Of a stretch of DNA of 7,535 bases, positions 5,249 through 7,535 are shown one piece after another. Position 1 is the first letter of the stretch. Each line of letters starts with the position of its first letter. The translations under genes were made by a program, and so were the position numbers. The notes under the pieces are model-generated. The model was given only the letters and a program-made list of their open reading frames with translations. It was not told the DNA's origin and ran no database searches. The stretch comes from Candidatus Woesebacteria bacterium (lineage in GTDB: Bacteria > Patescibacteriota > Microgenomatia > UBA10105 > UBA927): the NCBI GenBank assembly GCA_020057765.1, contig JAGVFE010000069.1, forward strand, positions 1 to 7,535, read 5' to 3'.

Positions 5249-6109
5249 ATGACTTCTGCAATCAATCGATTAGCCGATGCCACCATTGAGCTGACCATCA
5301 CCATCCCATGGGTGGAGGTGAAGACCGTCTACGATCACGTTGTGGACCATGCGGTTGAAAATACAGAAATCACCGGGTTTCGCAAAGGAAAAGCTCCCCG
5401 CAATTTAGTAGAAAATAAACTCGACAAAAGCAAAATTTATGAAGAAGTTCTCAAAGAGCTTATCCCCAAAGTCTATAACGAGGCCGCCACAGCACAGAAA
5501 ATCAAACCCATTGTCACGCCCAAAGTGGAACTCAAAGAAGCCTCAGAAAACAAAGACTGGGTACTGCGGCTCCTAACCTGTGAACGGCCTACCATCACGC
5601 TTAAAGATTATAAAACTGCAATCAAAGATCTCAAGGCATCCAAGGGTCAAAAGATTTGGACACCAGGTCAGGAACCAAAACCAGATGACAAGGAACAATC
5701 AACCAAGCCAACCCTTGACGAGCTCCTCAAAACACTCTACGACAATGTCGACATTTCCTTGCCCTCAATCCTTACTGACCAAGAGATCAACCGATTGCTT
5801 TCCGAACTTATCGACCAGACAAAAAAACTCGGCTTAACCGTCGAGCAGTATCTGACTTCAACCGGAAGAAACGCTGACACGATTCGAAATGAATACTCCG
5901 AGCAAGCCAAACGGAGTCTGACTTTGGAATTTGCACTAGAGGAGATTGCAGATAAAGAAGCCATCTTGGTTTCCGATGATGACATTGATACCGTGATTAA
6001 ATCCTCAAAAACCGATGAAGAACGGAAGGCTCTTTCTGCCCAACGGTACTACCTGGCCTCTGTTCTCCGGCGTCAAAAGACCCTTGACTTTTTATCCTCA
6101 CTCAGCTAA
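5249..6109 (+). CDS. tig: Trigger factor-like chaperone lacking the PPIase domain
   Basis: The 286-residue product begins with a trigger factor ribosome-binding domain (about 1-112). The signature GFRKGKAP is at residues 43-50, the same positions as in E. coli trigger factor, and is the loop that docks on ribosomal protein L23 at the exit tunnel. Residues about 113-152 form a charged linker. The region from about 155 to the end matches the C-terminal substrate-binding arms (LPSILTDQEINRLLSELI, GLTVEQYL, ALEEIADKEAILVSDDDI). Full-length trigger factors have about 430 residues with an FKBP-type prolyl isomerase inserted between these domains; here it is absent. Likely role: holding nascent chains without isomerising prolines. 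Start: the ATG at 5249 keeps the signature in register and follows the -10 box; an ATG at 5222 would lie between -35 and -10. No Shine-Dalgarno is present. clpP/clpX do not follow. Confidence 0.93.
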   Translation: MTSAINRLADATIELTITIPWVEVKTVYDHVVDHAVENTEITGFRKGKAPRNLVENKLDKSKIYEEVLKELIPKVYNEAATAQKIKPIVTPKVELKEASENKDWVLRLLTCERPTITLKDYKTAIKDLKASKGQKIWTPGQEPKPDDKEQSTKPTLDELLKTLYDNVDISLPSILTDQEINRLLSELIDQTKKLGLTVEQYLTSTGRNADTIRNEYSEQAKRSLTLEFALEEIADKEAILVSDDDIDTVIKSSKTDEERKALSAQRYYLASVLRRQKTLDFLSSLS

Positions 6110-6114
6110 GGTTT

Positions 6115-6143
6115 TTGCAAATACTCCTGCCCTGTAGTATACT
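6115..6143 (+). promoter_or_regulatory. Promoter of the DUF5660-like gene
   Basis: TTGCAA (6115-6120), 17 nt, TATACT (6138-6143), then 9 nt to the ATG at 6153. Predicted start is near 6150, leaving a leader of 0-4 nt and no Shine-Dalgarno. The upstream stop codon ends 5 nt before the -35 box. Confidence 0.7.
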
Positions 6144-6152
6144 ATTGCATCC

Positions 6153-6761
6153 ATGAATCAACAATTTGGTACCCCACAACAGCCCAAAAGGCCGATCCAA
6201 AACCCGGTCAACGACAGCATCCTCGAATCTCTGCGTTCCATAGGCGGAGGAGTAGGGAAAACCGTCATAAAAGATCTTGCCGGTAAAGGAACCTCTGATG
6301 CGCTTACGTCTCTTTTTGGAGGACTTCAATCACCGCCCCAAGGAGAGATGCGTCCGGATCAAGCGATTGATTTGGGCAAAGAGTATTACCCGCCGCAGAT
6401 GCGCCGGCCGGAAATCGCCGTTCGGCCCTATGTCAAACTTGAAGACGTGGGTATCAAGGAAAAAATAGATGCAGTTCGGATGGAACTTAAGGCTCTCTCC
6501 CAATCGGTGAAACAATTGCAAAGTGAAATTACCAAAGCGGTCACAGAAACCCCAGTTGATCCGGGAATTTATCATCTCAATTTTTTTGAGCGCCTTCGCT
6601 CGATACTCAACAGTATGCGCCAACAGATAGACGATAGCCGAACCTGGCTTGCCACCTGGAATACACGGAAAAAGAAAATGGGTTACTGGGGTAAATATAA
6701 AAAGCACGGCACCCAGTTTGGCCTCTCCTCCGAACGCACCATCGCCACCCAGGCGGGATAA
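6153..6761 (+). CDS. Conserved-looking protein resembling CPR family DUF5660
   Basis: The 202-residue product is soluble, with no signal peptide. It has a Gln/Pro-rich start (1-20), a Gly-rich stretch (about 30-58) and a likely coiled-coil helix (about 98-130). The C-terminal basic module runs from GIYHLNFFERLR (138-149) through SRTWLATWNTRKKKMGYWGKY to GTQFGLSSERTIATQ. This module matches my memory of DUF5660, a family of unknown function found mainly in CPR bacteria; the name is from recall and was not searched. The dense Lys/Arg/Trp/Tyr C-terminus could bind nucleic acid or membrane, but that is speculation. It has its own promoter, no Shine-Dalgarno, and is followed 2 nt after its stop by the -10 box of tRNA-Val. 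Confidence 0.88.
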   Translation: MNQQFGTPQQPKRPIQNPVNDSILESLRSIGGGVGKTVIKDLAGKGTSDALTSLFGGLQSPPQGEMRPDQAIDLGKEYYPPQMRRPEIAVRPYVKLEDVGIKEKIDAVRMELKALSQSVKQLQSEITKAVTETPVDPGIYHLNFFERLRSILNSMRQQIDDSRTWLATWNTRKKKMGYWGKYKKHGTQFGLSSERTIATQAG

Positions 6762-6763
6762 GT

Positions 6764-6769
6764 TATAAT
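6764..6769 (+). promoter_or_regulatory. -10 box of tRNA-Val
   Basis: A perfect TATAAT lies 2 nt after the upstream stop codon and 8 nt before the tRNA. No good -35 box is visible 16-18 nt upstream. The local string GTTATAAT is the same as before tRNA-Leu. Confidence 0.6.
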
Positions 6770-6777
6770 AATACAAT

Positions 6778-6851
6778 GGGCGCATAGCTCAGCTGGCTAG
6801 AGCGTTGCATTCACATTGCAAAGGTCCGGGGTCCGAGTCCCTGTGCGCCCA
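6778..6851 (+). tRNA. tRNA-Val (anticodon CAC)
   Basis: Acceptor arms GGGCGCA (6778-6784) and TGCGCCC (6844-6850) pair fully, with discriminator A at 6851. The D arm is GCTC/GAGC with GG in the loop. The anticodon stem TTGCA/TGCAA holds loop TTCACAT, giving CAC at 6812-6814, which reads GUG. The T arm is CGGGG/CCCTG with one G-U pair. The T loop is TCCGAGT, so position 55, almost always U (pseudouridine), is C. CCA is not encoded. The mature 3' end is 3 nt before the ATG of the methyltransferase gene. Confidence 0.96.
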
Positions 6852-6854
6852 CAC

Positions 6855-7346
6855 ATGATTCCAACACTATTCCTGTTTCTTAATCTTCTGTTTGCTATCT
6901 TTATCTTCTTTCTCACTATCGCATTCGTCACCGGCGCGCCGTTTGTGCCGTCAACCAAAAAAACTGCAGAGTCTATGATTCGTCTGGCAAAACTCAAGAA
7001 GGGCATGAAAATTTATGATTTGGGTTCCGGGGACGGAAGATTATTGGTTTTAGCGGAAAAAGTCGGTTGCAAGGCCATCGGATTTGAAATAAATCCGTTT
7101 TTAGTGATTCTTTCCCGCATACGACACCTTCATGTTGAATGGAAAAATTTTTGGAAAACAAACCTTTCCGATGCGGACGTCGTTTTTGTGTATCTTTTGC
7201 CCTGGCGTATGGAAAAACTTGCCGCGTTTCTCACAAAGCAACTCAGACCTGGAGCCCTCATCGTCTCTAACAGCTTCATCTTCCCCGATTGGAAGATCCT
7301 CCGCTCCGACCACCCCAATCATGTCTATGTGTTTCGAAAAACGTAG
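6855..7346 (+). CDS. Membrane-anchored class I methyltransferase, FAM173/ATPSCKMT-like
   Basis: The 163-residue product has an N-terminal transmembrane segment (about 4-26) and a short Rossmann-type S-adenosylmethionine domain. Motif I is IYDLGSGDGRLL (53-64), the acidic residue after strand 2 is in GFEINPF (76-82), and later segments are DADVVFVYLLPWRM (106-119) and LRPGALIVSNSFIFPDW (130-146). The order, the N-terminal helix and phrases such as DLGSGDGR, E-NP, LRPGA and FPDW resemble FAM173/ATPSCKMT, the mitochondrial lysine methyltransferases that modify ATP synthase subunit c and ADP/ATP carriers. The bacterial substrate is unknown; a membrane protein lysine is a reasonable guess. The ATG at 6855 is chosen because the earlier in-frame ATG lies inside tRNA-Val. 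There is no Shine-Dalgarno, and it is probably co-transcribed with the tRNA. Confidence 0.87.
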   Translation: MIPTLFLFLNLLFAIFIFFLTIAFVTGAPFVPSTKKTAESMIRLAKLKKGMKIYDLGSGDGRLLVLAEKVGCKAIGFEINPFLVILSRIRHLHVEWKNFWKTNLSDADVVFVYLLPWRMEKLAAFLTKQLRPGALIVSNSFIFPDWKILRSDHPNHVYVFRKT

Positions 7347-7348
7347 TG

Positions 7349-7357
7349 TGATAAAAT
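7349..7357 (+). promoter_or_regulatory. Extended -10 promoter of the last gene
   Basis: TGA-TAAAAT gives an extended -10 (TG at 7349-7350, hexamer 7352-7357, 5 of 6 bases). The hexamer ends 6 nt before the ATG at 7364, so the transcript would start at the start codon. There is no clear -35 box, as often seen with extended -10 promoters. Confidence 0.5.
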
Positions 7358-7363
7358 CTTCGT

Positions 7364-7535
7364 ATGGATATCCTATTTGATGGGCAACAGACCGACGAAC
7401 GAATCCTCTGCGTCATAGTACCGCATCAGTTTGCCAAATATGTAGCACTTGTTCGGCTCGTTCTTCTGGCACTTTTTTTCTTTTTTATTTTGCAGTTGAT
7501 TGCCTCAGTCGTTCCCTCATTTACGGATCCTATAA
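7364..7535 (+). CDS. Membrane protein, N-terminal part only, possibly PH-domain type
   Basis: The frame is open from the ATG at 7364 to the window edge: 57 codons with no stop. The product starts MDILFDGQQTDERILCVIVP, then HQF and a long hydrophobic run (about residues 28-51) with FFFF, probably one transmembrane segment. Small CPR membrane proteins annotated as bacterial PH-domain proteins often begin with a similar short acidic stretch, a Gly-Gln, and a strand before the first helix. That resemblance is from memory and the diagnostic part is outside the window. No Shine-Dalgarno is present. An extended -10 lies directly upstream. Confidence 0.75.
   Translation, partial: MDILFDGQQTDERILCVIVPHQFAKYVALVRLVLLALFFFFILQLIASVVPSFTDPI

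Noticed and set aside
6816..6854. Earlier in-frame start for the methyltransferase
   Set aside because: The codons are part of tRNA-Val; the ATG at 6855 gives a clean N-terminal membrane helix.

Overview
The window most resembles a stretch of a Candidate Phyla Radiation (Patescibacteria) genome, probably Microgenomates-like. This is inferred from a trigger factor without its PPIase domain, a small protein resembling the CPR family DUF5660, tRNA genes that do not encode CCA, very tight gene packing, and several small secreted or membrane-anchored proteins of a style common in that group. No marker gene in the window proves the lineage.

Layout. A possible gene tail enters on the + strand (3-68). 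Two minus-strand genes follow: an upstream GTG-started surface protein (2120-1245), with a Thr/Pro-rich stalk and a sortase-type C-terminus, and a downstream membrane-anchored protein (1139-111) that looks like a divergent sortase. A strong terminator hairpin separates them. If the reading is right, this is a substrate/enzyme cell-surface anchoring pair. Next comes a 539-bp intergenic region (2121-2659), rich in inverted repeats and including two perfect 12-bp/3-nt hairpins 12 nt apart. From 2660 everything runs on the + strand: two paralogous lysozyme-like exported proteins, tRNA-Leu(UAG), a secreted helical protein coupled to a small one-pass membrane protein, a PPIase-less trigger factor, a DUF5660-like protein, tRNA-Val(CAC), a membrane-anchored methyltransferase resembling the FAM173/ATPSCKMT lysine methyltransferases, and the start of another membrane protein cut by the window edge.

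Expression layout is the most striking overall feature. Most + strand genes have no Shine-Dalgarno sequence. Instead a sigma70-type -10 box sits 6-9 nt before the ATG, so transcription would begin at or within a few bases of the start codon (leaderless mRNA). Promoter elements repeatedly overlap the stop codon of the gene before. The methyltransferase ATG lies 3 nt after the mature 3' end of tRNA-Val, so tRNA 3' processing could itself create a near-leaderless mRNA. The second lysozyme-like gene is the exception: a near-consensus promoter is followed at once by a 17-bp hairpin plus U-tract that also buries its Shine-Dalgarno sequence, a candidate attenuator or terminated small RNA.

All functional statements come from reading motifs by eye; no database search was run.
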